Assembly (NCBI RefSeq): GCF_029542205.1
Contig: NZ_CP113783.1
Coordinates: forward strand, 3,587,001 to 3,651,000
Length of the DNA: 64,000 bases
DNA from: Pseudoxanthomonas sp. SE1
Lineage (GTDB): Bacteria; Pseudomonadota; Gammaproteobacteria; Xanthomonadales; Xanthomonadaceae
Reading direction: 5' to 3'
Below the pieces are notes generated by a model. The model was given only the letters and a program-made list of their open reading frames with translations. It did no database searches and was not told the origin of the DNA. The position numbers and the translations under genes were made by a program. This document shows, one piece after another, positions 55,741-64,000 of this stretch. How positions within the stretch are numbered: the first letter of the stretch is position 1; every line of letters starts with the position of its first letter.

Positions 55741-57999
55741 CTACCGGCCCGCACCGGCGCGCGGCGCCGGGAGGTACTCGTAGTAGGTATAGGCGTACTC
55801 GCCCGCACCACGCTTCTCCACGCCGTTGAAGATGGCGCCCTTCACTTCCACCCCGTTCTGTTCCAGGCGCTGCTTGGCCAGTGCGATCTCGCGCTGCTGG
55901 TTCAGGCCGAAGCGCACGACCATCAGGCAGGTCCCCGCGTGATGGCCGATGACCGCCGCGTCCGTGACCGCCAGCACCGGCGGCGTATCGATCAGCACGA
56001 TGTCGTACTCGCCCGAGACGCGCTTGAGCAGGTCGCTGAAATTCCCGTGCATCAGCAGTTCCGACGGGTTGGACGGAATCGCACCGCGGGAGATGAAGGA
56101 CAGGTTCTCGGCGCCTGCGACACGGCGGACCGCATCGTCCAGCGGAATGCGGCCGGCGATGACATCGGACAGGCCGTTTTCCCAGCGCACGCCCACCGCG
56201 TCGTGCAGCGTGCCGCGGCGCATGTCGGCATCGATCAGCAGCACCCGCTGCCCGGTCTGGGCGATGGCCACCGCCAGGTTGGCGCAGATGAAGGTCTTGC
56301 CCACGCCCGGGCTGGGCGCCGAGATCATCAGCAGGTTGTTGCGGGTGCGCATCCGCGCGAAATGCAGGCTGGTCCGCAGCGAGCGCAACGCCTCCATCGC
56401 CAGGTCGGCCGGCGCATTCAGCGCCAGCAGCCGCGACCTGCCATCGCGGCGACGGTGGCCCATGCGCCGGGTCAGCGCCTGGCCCTTCTTGCTCAGCGGA
56501 ATCGACGCGTACACCGGCAGGCCCAGCAACTCGATATCGACCGGGTCTTCCACGCCACGACGGAACATCTGCTGCAGCAGCACCACGACCACCATCACCA
56601 CCAGGCCGAGCAGCGTGCCGACCGCCAGCACCGGCAGCGGCTTGGGCCAGGCGGGGCTGTTGAGGTTGACGGCGGCCGGATCGATCACGCGGGCGTTGCC
56701 CACGGCGCTGGCCTTGGCGATCTCCAGTTGCTGGGCCTGGTCCAGCAGGTTGGCGTAGGTCTGGTTGGTGACCTCGACGTCGCGGTTCAGGCGGAACAGC
56801 ACCTGCTGCGTGTCCGGCAGGTCGTGGATCCGGCCCTGGAGGCGGTTGCGCTCACCCTGGAACCGGCTGATCTGGTCCTGCAGCGCGCGGTAGGTCGGAT
56901 GGGCCGCCGTGTAGCGGTTCTCCACCTCCGTCATCTTGATGCGCAGCTGCTGGATGCTGGAGTCCAGCGCGATGGTCTGGTCGAGCAGCGCGCGGTTCTG
57001 CGTCTCCACGTCCAGCGTCTGGGTGCGCGTCTGGAAGGCGGTCAGCGCCGCCTGCGCCTTGGCCAGATCCTCGCGCACTTTCGGCAGCTGCTCGGTGACG
57101 AACTCCAGCCGGCTGGCCGCTTCGGCCGATGTCCTTGCGACGTTCTGGCGCACGTAGGCCCCGGTGACCTCATCCAGCACGCGACGCGCACGCTCGGGGT
57201 CGGCATGCGCGTAGGTCAGGCCGATCACGCCGGAGTTGCGACCCAGTTCGGTGGCCGTGATGTTCTCCTTGAGCGCCGCCATCACCGCCGACGGATCATG
57301 GCGCGTCACCTGGAACCGCATGCCCGGGTTGGCGCTGAGCCTGCGCACCTGCATCGCCACGCCCCCCGCGCTCACCGGTTCGCCGACGCGGCCGCGCGCA
57401 AGCACGGTTCCCTGCGCGGACAGCACGTAGGCGCCTTCGCGTCCTGCCGTCAGCTCCAGCGGCACGCCCATCAGGTGCGCCGGCACGTCGAGCCGGGTGA
57501 TGTCGAGGACCTCGCCGCCCCACCCGTACTTCGACAGGCCGAACCAGGGCGCCGCCAGCTCGCCGGGGCTCGCCCGCTCATGGCGCCGGGCGAGGAAGTC
57601 GCCGACCGCCGGCAGATGCACCGCCTTCACGTCGACATCCAGGTCCATGTTCGAGATGGCTTCGCCGATCACCCGGCGCGAGGTCAGCAGCTGCACCTCG
57701 GTGGTACCGGGCGTGGGAACCGCGGGCGGCGCCTGCATGGCCGTGTTCTGGCTGATGCCGGGCGGGATCGCCGGGCGGCTCTCCACCTGGACCACCGCAT
57801 TGGCTTCGTACTGGGGCGTGACCACCGCCAGGTAAGCGACGCTCGCCAGCACGAAGGCGGCCGTGCCGAAGAGGATGAACTTCTTCCTGGCCGCCAGCGT
57901 CGAGACCAGTGCCGGGATGTCGACGTCGTCGCCGCGCAGGGATGCCGCCGCCGGAACCGGCCCGTCCGGGCCGCGTCGCGTGATCAACTGCGTCGCCAT
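55741..57999 (-). CDS. Wzc/GumC-type polysaccharide co-polymerase and tyrosine autokinase
   Basis: Inner-membrane protein of 752 residues. Two membrane helices near 42-60 and 455-475 flank a periplasmic Wzz/GNVR domain with long coiled coils (about 265-425). The cytosolic BY-kinase domain has Walker A SAPSPGVGKTF (Lys568), Walker A' VLLIDADMRRG (586-596) and Walker B IVLIDTPPV. The C-terminal Tyr cluster YAYTYYEY is the autophosphorylation tail. It controls chain length and export with the Wza-like lipoprotein. Confidence 0.94.
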   Translation of the reverse strand: MATQLITRRGPDGPVPAAASLRGDDVDIPALVSTLAARKKFILFGTAAFVLASVAYLAVVTPQYEANAVVQVESRPAIPPGISQNTAMQAPPAVPTPGTTEVQLLTSRRVIGEAISNMDLDVDVKAVHLPAVGDFLARRHERASPGELAAPWFGLSKYGWGGEVLDITRLDVPAHLMGVPLELTAGREGAYVLSAQGTVLARGRVGEPVSAGGVAMQVRRLSANPGMRFQVTRHDPSAVMAALKENITATELGRNSGVIGLTYAHADPERARRVLDEVTGAYVRQNVARTSAEAASRLEFVTEQLPKVREDLAKAQAALTAFQTRTQTLDVETQNRALLDQTIALDSSIQQLRIKMTEVENRYTAAHPTYRALQDQISRFQGERNRLQGRIHDLPDTQQVLFRLNRDVEVTNQTYANLLDQAQQLEIAKASAVGNARVIDPAAVNLNSPAWPKPLPVLAVGTLLGLVVMVVVVLLQQMFRRGVEDPVDIELLGLPVYASIPLSKKGQALTRRMGHRRRDGRSRLLALNAPADLAMEALRSLRTSLHFARMRTRNNLLMISAPSPGVGKTFICANLAVAIAQTGQRVLLIDADMRRGTLHDAVGVRWENGLSDVIAGRIPLDDAVRRVAGAENLSFISRGAIPSNPSELLMHGNFSDLLKRVSGEYDIVLIDTPPVLAVTDAAVIGHHAGTCLMVVRFGLNQQREIALAKQRLEQNGVEVKGAIFNGVEKRGAGEYAYTYYEYLPAPRAGAGR

Positions 58000-58072
58000 G
58001 ATTCACCTCGCTTGCATGTCGTGTCGTGGGCGCGCCGTCGTTCGCGGCGCGCGGATGGATGGGATACGGCCT

Positions 58073-60433
58073 TCATGACGCGGCCCGGGCGCCCAGCCGT
58101 TCGCCCAAGTCGGAACGGGCAGCGCGCGGCGCGCTAGCGGTGCGCAGGCCTGCCAGCGCGTCGAGCACCGGCGCACAGCGGTCGTCGCGGGGGATGTCCA
58201 GGTCCGGCACATCGCACAGCGATACGTAGACCGCATCGTCGCCCAGCAAAGCCAGCACGCGGCCGGCGATCGCCACGGGTGTCGTACCGATGGCGACGGC
58301 GTCGTCCCCGCCGCCGGTCTCTTCCTGCGCGAGCAGCACGGGCTTGCCCAGCAGACGGCGTGGCGGTGGCGCTCCCGCCCCCACCAGTACCAGGTGCGCG
58401 CGCTCGAGCAGATAGGCCCATGCAAGGAAATCGTCGACGTCCAGGGGATGCACGTTGGCGAACGTGTGCAGCGGATCGCCGCCTTCGCCGGGCGCCACCC
58501 CCACCCCGCCGACCCAGACGATGTCCACGTCGGGCCTGCGGCGCGCGACCATCGCCAGCGCGTCCGAGAAGGCGCCCTGTCCCGGCCCGCCGCCACGCGC
58601 GCTGACGGCCATCAGCAGCGGTGCATTGCCGCGCAGGAAGCCGAAGCCTGCGGCCAGCGAGCGCGCCAGGTCGGCGTCGCGACGGATCTGGCGCAGCGCG
58701 GTACGCAGCGCGTCATCCGCCACGTCCGCCTGCACGAGGATGCTCTCGCGCGGCACGCCTTCGCCCCTCAGGCGGCGGCCCGTCAGTTCGCTTGGCGCGA
58801 CGTGCAGCGCGGCCAGCGACTGCACGATGCGCCGGCTCGCCTCGCTCGGCCAATGCTGCGTGCCGGAAGCCGGCGCATCGGCGTCCACGCAGACCAGCGG
58901 CACATCGCGTGCGTGCGCTGCCAGGCTCATCGCAAAGGTCATCGGTGCGTCGCCGGGAACCACGATCACGTCCGGATTCGTGTCGCCGATCAGTTGCTGC
59001 ATCTCGGCCTGCGCATCGCCATAGGCGACCGGCCCAGCGCATTCCACGGACACGCTGGCCTGCGCTTCCAATCCGAACATCTGCAGCAGGTGCCCGGCAC
59101 CACCGCCCTGCCCTTCCGCCAGGCAGACGGTTGCCTGGAAACGCGCATCATCAGCCAGGCGCCGTGCGATCGGCGCCACGCCGGCACCCTCGCACGACGC
59201 ATTCACCAGGCAGAGCGCATGCAGGGGCGCATCGTCGCCTCGCACGATGCCGGACATCGTCGTGCGTCCTCCTGCCAGCGCTTCGAACGGGCGGGGGTCC
59301 AGCGGCCGCACCGATACCGGCGCATGATTCAGGTCGCCATCGTCCGGGACATCGCGATGGCCCCGACGCATGCCTCGCGCCGGTGCGCTACCGGACATCC
59401 GGCGCTGCACCACCTCCAGCATGCGCGGAAAGCCGACGACATAGGCCACGGCGGTGGCGATGAACACGAGGAAACTCAGCGGCTGCGCCACGTTGCGCAG
59501 CGCGTGGCCGAGCAGCGCCAGGGCCGCGCCCATCGAGACGATGATCCACAGCGACGCCTGTACCGACACACCGCGGTCGACCAGCAGGTGATGCACGTGC
59601 TGGCGGTCCGCCGCGAACGGCGAGCGTCCGCGCCGCATGCGGCGGTACATCACCGCCGCGGTGTCCATCAGCGGCAGGGCCACGCACCACAGCACCTCGA
59701 CGGGCACCAGCCTGCCCACGCGCGGATGGCTCAGGTGGATCAGGCTCCAGCCCACCAGGAATCCGATCACCGTGCTGCCGGCGTCGCCCATGAAGATCTT
59801 GCGGCCGTCGGGCCAGCCCAGGTTGACGAACACGTACGGGATCAGCGACGCGAACAGGATCTGCAGCATCAGCGTCGTGCCCACGCCGGGCGCGCCGTCG
59901 TGCGCGAACAGGAGGATGGCCGCGATGGACACCATCGCCGTGGATGCAGCGAGGCCATCGATCCCGTCCATCATGTTGAACGCATTCATCAGCCCGATCA
60001 CCGCGATGAGGGTGACCGGGATACCGAGCAAACCCAGCCGCAGGTCGAACACCGGGATGAGGCCGCCGACGTGGTCGAGGTAGAAGCCGGTACTGAGGAT
60101 CACCAGTCCGACGATGGCGGCTTCCACCAGCAGGCGCGTACGCACGCTCAGGTGGCTGATGTCGTCGGCCACGCCGATCGCCACGATCAACGCGCTACCC
60201 ATCATCAGGCTCATCACGAAGCGGTCGACGTAGCCCAGGTAGCCCAGGCCCACCAGCGTGCCCACGAAGAAGCAGATGCCGCCGATCACCGGGACCCGGC
60301 CCACGTGCTGCTTGCGGCCCGCGGGGCGATCCACCAGGCCGACCCGCCGGGCCCATGGCCTCATCGAGAATATGGTGAACAACGTGGCGGCGAGCGCGAT
60401 GGCGCCCGCCGCGACGACCCTTGCATTCTCCAT
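58073..60433 (-). CDS. WecA-type polyprenyl-phosphate sugar-1-phosphate transferase fused to a degenerate WecB-like domain
   Basis: Predicted 786-residue fusion. Residues 1-345 are a complete PNPT enzyme of eleven helices: VADD (88-91), NMMDGIDGLA (153-162), IFMGDAGS (213-220) and HVHH (279-282), all needed for transfer of a sugar phosphate to undecaprenyl phosphate. After a linker (345-400), residues about 405-770 align along their length with UDP-GlcNAc 2-epimerase (APIARRLADDARFQATVCLAE, PDVIVVPGDAPMTFAMSLAAH, HWPSEASRR, LHVAPSELTGRRLRGEGV, LLGKPVLLA). There HVEAG reads CVDAD, the HRRE motif reads SARG, and DSGGIQEE reads GAGAPPPR, so catalysis is unlikely. It probably initiates the repeat unit. 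Confidence 0.85.
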   Translation of the reverse strand: MENARVVAAGAIALAATLFTIFSMRPWARRVGLVDRPAGRKQHVGRVPVIGGICFFVGTLVGLGYLGYVDRFVMSLMMGSALIVAIGVADDISHLSVRTRLLVEAAIVGLVILSTGFYLDHVGGLIPVFDLRLGLLGIPVTLIAVIGLMNAFNMMDGIDGLAASTAMVSIAAILLFAHDGAPGVGTTLMLQILFASLIPYVFVNLGWPDGRKIFMGDAGSTVIGFLVGWSLIHLSHPRVGRLVPVEVLWCVALPLMDTAAVMYRRMRRGRSPFAADRQHVHHLLVDRGVSVQASLWIIVSMGAALALLGHALRNVAQPLSFLVFIATAVAYVVGFPRMLEVVQRRMSGSAPARGMRRGHRDVPDDGDLNHAPVSVRPLDPRPFEALAGGRTTMSGIVRGDDAPLHALCLVNASCEGAGVAPIARRLADDARFQATVCLAEGQGGGAGHLLQMFGLEAQASVSVECAGPVAYGDAQAEMQQLIGDTNPDVIVVPGDAPMTFAMSLAAHARDVPLVCVDADAPASGTQHWPSEASRRIVQSLAALHVAPSELTGRRLRGEGVPRESILVQADVADDALRTALRQIRRDADLARSLAAGFGFLRGNAPLLMAVSARGGGPGQGAFSDALAMVARRRPDVDIVWVGGVGVAPGEGGDPLHTFANVHPLDVDDFLAWAYLLERAHLVLVGAGAPPPRRLLGKPVLLAQEETGGGDDAVAIGTTPVAIAGRVLALLGDDAVYVSLCDVPDLDIPRDDRCAPVLDALAGLRTASAPRAARSDLGERLGARAAS

Positions 60434-60615
60434 CTGTCACCCAGGGTTGCTGTGGCTGGAATGCCCCAAGGAACCCTGGTCCGTTCGGGATCCTGCGCGT
60501 CAACACGGGGCGCTGTTGAGTGACCCGAGGCTACGGACAGGAATTTGATGAGCGCATGAAATGGGCTGCGGCGCGTAACGGTCCAGTCAGGAAGATGGAG
60601 AGCAATCGCAGGCGC

Positions 60616-61074
60616 TCAGCCCGCCAGGCGGGGCTCCCGCGCGCACCATTCCGACACGCAGTGCTCGATCACCGCGAACGCGCGCTCGAAATCTTCCGGG
60701 GTCCCGCCGACAGGATCGTCGATCTCCTTCGAGATTCCCCAGCGCCCGAGCAGGTGCATGCGTGCTCGCGCGTCCGGCGCGAGCGCACGCAGCGCCTGGA
60801 GATGCCGTCGCTGCATGGCCAGTACGAGATCGTCAGGTCCGATGGACGCGGGATCGAACGGACGCGCAACCGGATCCAGCACGCGAAGGCCGTGCGCCTC
60901 AAGGACCGCGCCGGCACGCGCATCGATGGCGCGGCCAGGCTGGGCAGCCAGACCAGAGGCGAGGACCCGGCAGCGGCCCGCGGGCACCCTGGCATGGAAC
61001 AGCGCCGCCGCGATCGGACTGCGGCACAGGTTGCCCATGCATACGACGTGTAAGGTAAACACCCGAGTGCCCAT
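60616..61074 (-). CDS. Low-molecular-weight protein-tyrosine phosphatase (Wzb-like)
   Basis: Predicted 152-residue cytosolic phosphatase. The P-loop is VVCMGNLCRSPIAAALF (C-x5-R), and the general-acid Asp is in EIDDPVGGTPEDFERA, both complete. It should dephosphorylate the tyrosine autokinase tail, allowing cycles of polymerisation and export. An in-frame ATG at 61089 and a GTG at 61065 are alternative starts. It lies 182 bp upstream of the WecA fusion and points the same way. Confidence 0.88.
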   Translation of the reverse strand: MGTRVFTLHVVCMGNLCRSPIAAALFHARVPAGRCRVLASGLAAQPGRAIDARAGAVLEAHGLRVLDPVARPFDPASIGPDDLVLAMQRRHLQALRALAPDARARMHLLGRWGISKEIDDPVGGTPEDFERAFAVIEHCVSEWCAREPRLAG

Positions 61075-61275
61075 GCCATGTAGGGCCATCCAGCCTAGGG
61101 CACAGCCCGGCCCGGCGTGCGAATCCGGCGTGAGGCCGGTACACGCATGCCCCTGCCGGCAGCGCGCGCACCGGGCCGCCCGATTCAAACAAACGCTTAA
61201 AACGATAGAAACTTCGGCGAACTGGACAGCATCGCCGGCTTCAAGCAGACTGCCGCCCTTCCGCTGGAGGCGTCG

Positions 61276-61716
61276 ATGGCGAAGCTGCTGGTCCTGCATG
61301 GCCCCAACCTCAACCTGCTCGGCACCCGCGAGCCGGAGGTCTATGGCCATGCGACGCTGGCGGACATCGATCTGGCGCTGACGGCGCAGGCCCAGGTCGC
61401 CGGGCATCAGCTTGCGACGTTCCAGTCCAATGCCGAGCACGCGCTGGTCGACCGCATCCAGGCGGCCCGCACCGATGGCACCGCCTTCATCCTGATCAAC
61501 CCCGCCGCCTTCACCCACACCTCGGTCGCGATCCGCGACGCGCTGGCGGCGGTGGCCCTGCCCTTCATCGAAATCCACCTGTCCAACCCGCACACCCGCG
61601 AGCCGTTCCGCCACACCAGCTATGTCAGCGACAAGGCGGTCGGCGTGGTCTGCGGCTTCGGGGCGGACAGCTACCGCTATGCGCTGGATGCCGCCCTGCT
61701 GCGGCTGCCCGCCTGA
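61276..61716 (+). CDS. aroQ: Type II 3-dehydroquinate dehydratase
   Basis: Shikimate-pathway enzyme of 146 residues forming a dodecamer. Motifs: [19 protein letters not shown] at the start, with the catalytic Tyr in [46 protein letters not shown] with the catalytic His. It is the first gene of aroQ-accB-accC, a widely conserved gammaproteobacterial order. GCTGGAGG lies 6 bases before the ATG. Confidence 0.96.
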   Translation: MAKLLVLHGPNLNLLGTREPEVYGHATLADIDLALTAQAQVAGHQLATFQSNAEHALVDRIQAARTDGTAFILINPAAFTHTSVAIRDALAAVALPFIEIHLSNPHTREPFRHTSYVSDKAVGVVCGFGADSYRYALDAALLRLPA

Positions 61717-61762
61717 TTTTCCCTTTGTTCCGCGCGGAACAACGTTCAACCACGAGGCTCCC

Positions 61763-62239
61763 ATGGATCTCCGCAAAATCAAGAAACTGATCGACCTGCT
61801 GGAAGAGTCGAACCTGGCCGAAATCGAGATCAAGGAGGGCGAAGAGTCCGTACGCCTGGCGCGTACGCCCAAGGGCGGCTACGCCGTGCCGGCACCGGCC
61901 CCCGCCGCCTATGCCGAACCGCGCCCCGCCGCGCCGATGCCGATGAGTTCGCCCACCGAAGCCTCCACCGGCGGCACGGCCAAGGCCGGCAACGCCCTGC
62001 CCGACGGCCACGTGGTGCGCGCACCGATGGTCGGCACGTTCTATGCCTCGCCGTCGCCGGACAAGCCTGCGTTCGTCGCCGTCGGCCAGTCGGTGAAGGC
62101 CGGCGAGACGCTGGCGATCATCGAAGCCATGAAGATGTTCAACCCCATCGAAGCCGACGTCTCCGGCACGGTGCTGTCGATCCTGGCCGAGAGCGGCCAG
62201 CCGATCGAGTTCGATCAGCCGCTGTTCGTGATCGGCTGA
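61763..62239 (+). CDS. accB: Biotin carboxyl carrier protein of acetyl-CoA carboxylase
   Basis: Carrier subunit of 158 residues. The N-terminal dimerisation segment is [20 protein letters not shown], followed by a Pro/Ala-rich linker and the biotinyl domain with EAMKMFN (biotinylated Lys) and the [20 protein letters not shown] thumb region. Works with AccC for the first half-reaction of fatty-acid synthesis. Confidence 0.97.
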   Translation: MDLRKIKKLIDLLEESNLAEIEIKEGEESVRLARTPKGGYAVPAPAPAAYAEPRPAAPMPMSSPTEASTGGTAKAGNALPDGHVVRAPMVGTFYASPSPDKPAFVAVGQSVKAGETLAIIEAMKMFNPIEADVSGTVLSILAESGQPIEFDQPLFVIG

Positions 62240-62249
62240 GGCCTGCCCC

Positions 62250-63617
62250 ATGCTGGACAAGGTCGTTATCGCCAACCGGGGTGAGATCGCGCTGCGCATC
62301 CTGCGCGCCTGCCACACCCTCGGCATCCGCACGGTCGCGGTGCACTCCACCGTCGACCGCAACCTCAAGCACGTGGCCATGGCGGACGAATCCGTCTGCA
62401 TCGGACCCGCCGCGTCCAAGGACAGCTACCTCAACATCCCGGCGATCATCGCCGCGGCCGAGGTGACCGACGCGCAGGCCATCCATCCCGGTTACGGCTT
62501 CCTGTCGGAGAACGCCGACTTCGCCGAGCGCGTGGAGCAGTCCGGTTTCATCTTCATCGGCCCCAAGGCCGACACCATCCGCATGATGGGCGACAAGGTG
62601 GAAGCCATCCGCGCCATGAAGGCGGCAGGCGTGCCGTGCGTACCCGGCAGTGGCGGGCCGCTGGGCGAAGACATCGTGGCCAACACCAAGATCGCGCGCG
62701 AGATCGGCTATCCGGTGATCATCAAGGCCGCGGGCGGTGGCGGCGGTCGTGGCATGCGCGTGGTGCATGTCGAGGGCGCGCTGAAGGCCGCCATCGAGAC
62801 CACCAAGTCAGAAGCCAAGGCCGCGTTCGGCAACGGCGAGGTCTACATGGAGAAATTCCTGGAGAATCCGCGCCACGTGGAGATCCAGGTGCTGGCCGAT
62901 GGCCAGGGCAACGCCATCCACCTGGGCGAGCGCGACTGCTCGATGCAGCGCCGCCACCAGAAGGTGGTGGAGGAAGCGCCCGCGCCCGGCATCACCGACG
63001 AACAGCGCGCGGAGATCGGCAAGGTCTGCGTGGAAGCCTGCCTGCGCATCGGCTACCGCGGCGCGGGTACGTTCGAGTTCCTGTACGAGGACGGCCGCTT
63101 CTACTTCATCGAGATGAACACCCGCATCCAGGTGGAGCATCCCGTCACCGAGCGCATCACCGGCATCGACCTGGTCTGCGAACAGCTGCGCATCGCGGCC
63201 GGGCAGAAACTGACCATCAAGCAGAGCGACATCGTGCTGCGCGGGCATGCGATCGAGTGCCGCATCAATGCGGAAGACCCGGACACCTTCATGCCGCACC
63301 CGGGCCTGATCCAGCACTTCCATCCGCCGGGCGGACCGGGCGTGCGCGTCGACACGCACATCTACGAAGGCTACCGCGTGCCGCCGAACTACGATTCGAT
63401 GATCGCCAAGCTCATCGTGCACGGCCCGGACCGCGAAACCGCCATCGCCCGCATGCGCGTGGCGCTGAGCGAGATGGTGATCGACGGCATCAAGACGAAT
63501 ATCCCCCTGCAACAGCGCATCATGCGCGACCAGGGATTCCAGGCCGGCGGACAGAACATCCACTACCTGGAAAAGCGCCTGGCCGAGCGCAAGAGCAAGA
63601 CGATCTCGCTGGTCTGA
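62250..63617 (+). CDS. accC: Biotin carboxylase subunit of acetyl-CoA carboxylase
   Basis: ATP-grasp enzyme of 455 residues, normal length (E. coli 449). Landmarks: [47 protein letters not shown] (glycine-rich ATP loop), [30 protein letters not shown] and [14 protein letters not shown] with the catalytic residues. 10 bp after accB. A bidirectional terminator follows. Confidence 0.98.
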   Translation: MLDKVVIANRGEIALRILRACHTLGIRTVAVHSTVDRNLKHVAMADESVCIGPAASKDSYLNIPAIIAAAEVTDAQAIHPGYGFLSENADFAERVEQSGFIFIGPKADTIRMMGDKVEAIRAMKAAGVPCVPGSGGPLGEDIVANTKIAREIGYPVIIKAAGGGGGRGMRVVHVEGALKAAIETTKSEAKAAFGNGEVYMEKFLENPRHVEIQVLADGQGNAIHLGERDCSMQRRHQKVVEEAPAPGITDEQRAEIGKVCVEACLRIGYRGAGTFEFLYEDGRFYFIEMNTRIQVEHPVTERITGIDLVCEQLRIAAGQKLTIKQSDIVLRGHAIECRINAEDPDTFMPHPGLIQHFHPPGGPGVRVDTHIYEGYRVPPNYDSMIAKLIVHGPDRETAIARMRVALSEMVIDGIKTNIPLQQRIMRDQGFQAGGQNIHYLEKRLAERKSKTISLV

Positions 63618-63722
63618 GGCACTGATGCATCGCCCCTCGCATCCGCGCGGGGCGGATGCATATGGCCGAAGACGGTTGCAGGACACCGTCGGCGACGGAT
63701 GCCTTGCGTCCGCACAAAACAG

Positions 63723-63752
63723 AAAGGCCGGGATGGCGACATCCCGGCCTTT
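63723..63752. terminator. Bidirectional terminator after accC
   Basis: AAAGGCCGGGAT-GGCGAC-ATCCCGGCCTTT is a perfect 12-bp stem placed between accC and the convergent partial gene; the minus-strand side continues with CTGTTTT. Confidence 0.85.
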
Positions 63753-63782
63753 CATCGTCCGTGGCCATCGGTGGCCTGGGGC

Positions 63783-64000
63783 TCAGCGCTCCGCAGGCGC
63801 CCGCTGTGTGCCAGGCACCGTCCGCACGCCGAGTGGCGAGGACGGATCGGTGATCCGCACCAGTTCCGAAGAGCCGTCCGCCCATACCACCCGGATCGTG
63901 CTGCCTGGCGCCAGCGTGGAGAACGGTGTGCCGCTGCGTGCGCGATAGAGCGCGGCGACCTGGCTGGCACCGAGCCGGCGTGCATCGTCCGGCGCGTGGA
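63783..64000 (-). CDS. C-terminal fragment of an unidentified protein (runs off window)
   Basis: An open frame enters from the right edge and ends with TGA at 63783-63785; no start is present. The last 70 or so residues read as ordinary protein: HAPDDARRLGASQVAALYRA, SGTPFSTLAPGSTIRVVWADG, SSELVRITDPSSPLGVRTVPG. The codon use is normal, with GC-rich third positions, and a shared terminator with accC lies just beyond. Family not recognised. Confidence 0.6.
   Translation of the reverse strand, partial: HAPDDARRLGASQVAALYRARSGTPFSTLAPGSTIRVVWADGSSELVRITDPSSPLGVRTVPGTQRAPAER

Noticed and set aside
63752..63985. 77-codon minus-strand ORF at the right edge
   Set aside because: Out of frame with the better-supported partial gene ending at 63783 and rich in Arg/Ser as expected of a shadow.

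Overview
The window is chromosomal DNA of a high-GC gammaproteobacterium, most likely of the Xanthomonadaceae/Lysobacteraceae (Pseudoxanthomonas, Stenotrophomonas, Lysobacter and relatives). This rests on gene content, protein character and family-typical intergenic repeats: paired GTAGGAGCGACG elements, SMAG-like GTAG repeats and a multi-hairpin element carrying CTTTGCACAAGCAAAG. No tRNA, rRNA, IS element, prophage or CRISPR array was seen. The genus is inference; the family assignment is fairly safe.

Layout. 1-2.6 kb: 3' part of a DegQ-type periplasmic protease, then a three-gene ElaB/YqjE-like membrane stress cluster. 2.6-7 kb: AI-2E-type permease, a large repeat island, HAD hydrolase and M17 aminopeptidase. 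7-10.7 kb (minus): ABC ATPase and permease with a DesK/DesR-like two-component pair. 11-15.9 kb: MacA-like adaptor, ATPase and two FtsX-type permeases. 16-21 kb: a molybdenum hydroxylase locus, with XdhC and MocA maturation genes divergent from the IorA/IorB-like subunits and a dihaem cytochrome lipoprotein. 21-27.6 kb (minus): two EamA permeases, an AraC-Ogt protein, tail-specific protease and lipA. 28-34.7 kb (minus): AsmA/TamB-like protein, Tat-type carotenoid oxygenase, DUF2141 protein and a GGDEF-EAL protein. 34.8-37.5 kb: DAHP synthase behind an aromatic-codon attenuator, and a Tat-type PLP enzyme. 37.5-43 kb: groSL with a CIRCE operator, then cutA-dsbD-tlpA. 44-61 kb (minus): an exopolysaccharide cluster. 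61.2-63.6 kb: aroQ-accB-accC. A minus-strand gene runs off the right edge.

The polysaccharide cluster reads as a Wzx/Wzy-type system: export lipoprotein, tyrosine autokinase, low-Mr tyrosine phosphatase, flippase, EpsG-like polymerase, two glycosyltransferases, pyruvyl transferase, an asparagine-synthase-like amidotransferase without its glutaminase half, and two tandem Tat-exported beta-helix proteins. Its initiating transferase is a WecA-type enzyme fused to a WecB-like domain that has lost most catalytic residues.

Most notable observations: (1) the WecA/degenerate-WecB fusion; (2) a dispersed repeat whose three copies keep the same hairpins while the stem bases change in compensating pairs; (3) a 27-codon leader peptide rich in Tyr, Trp and Phe followed by an intrinsic terminator ahead of DAHP synthase; (4) DsbD with two N-terminal sensor domains; (5) the tandem beta-helix pair in the polysaccharide operon.
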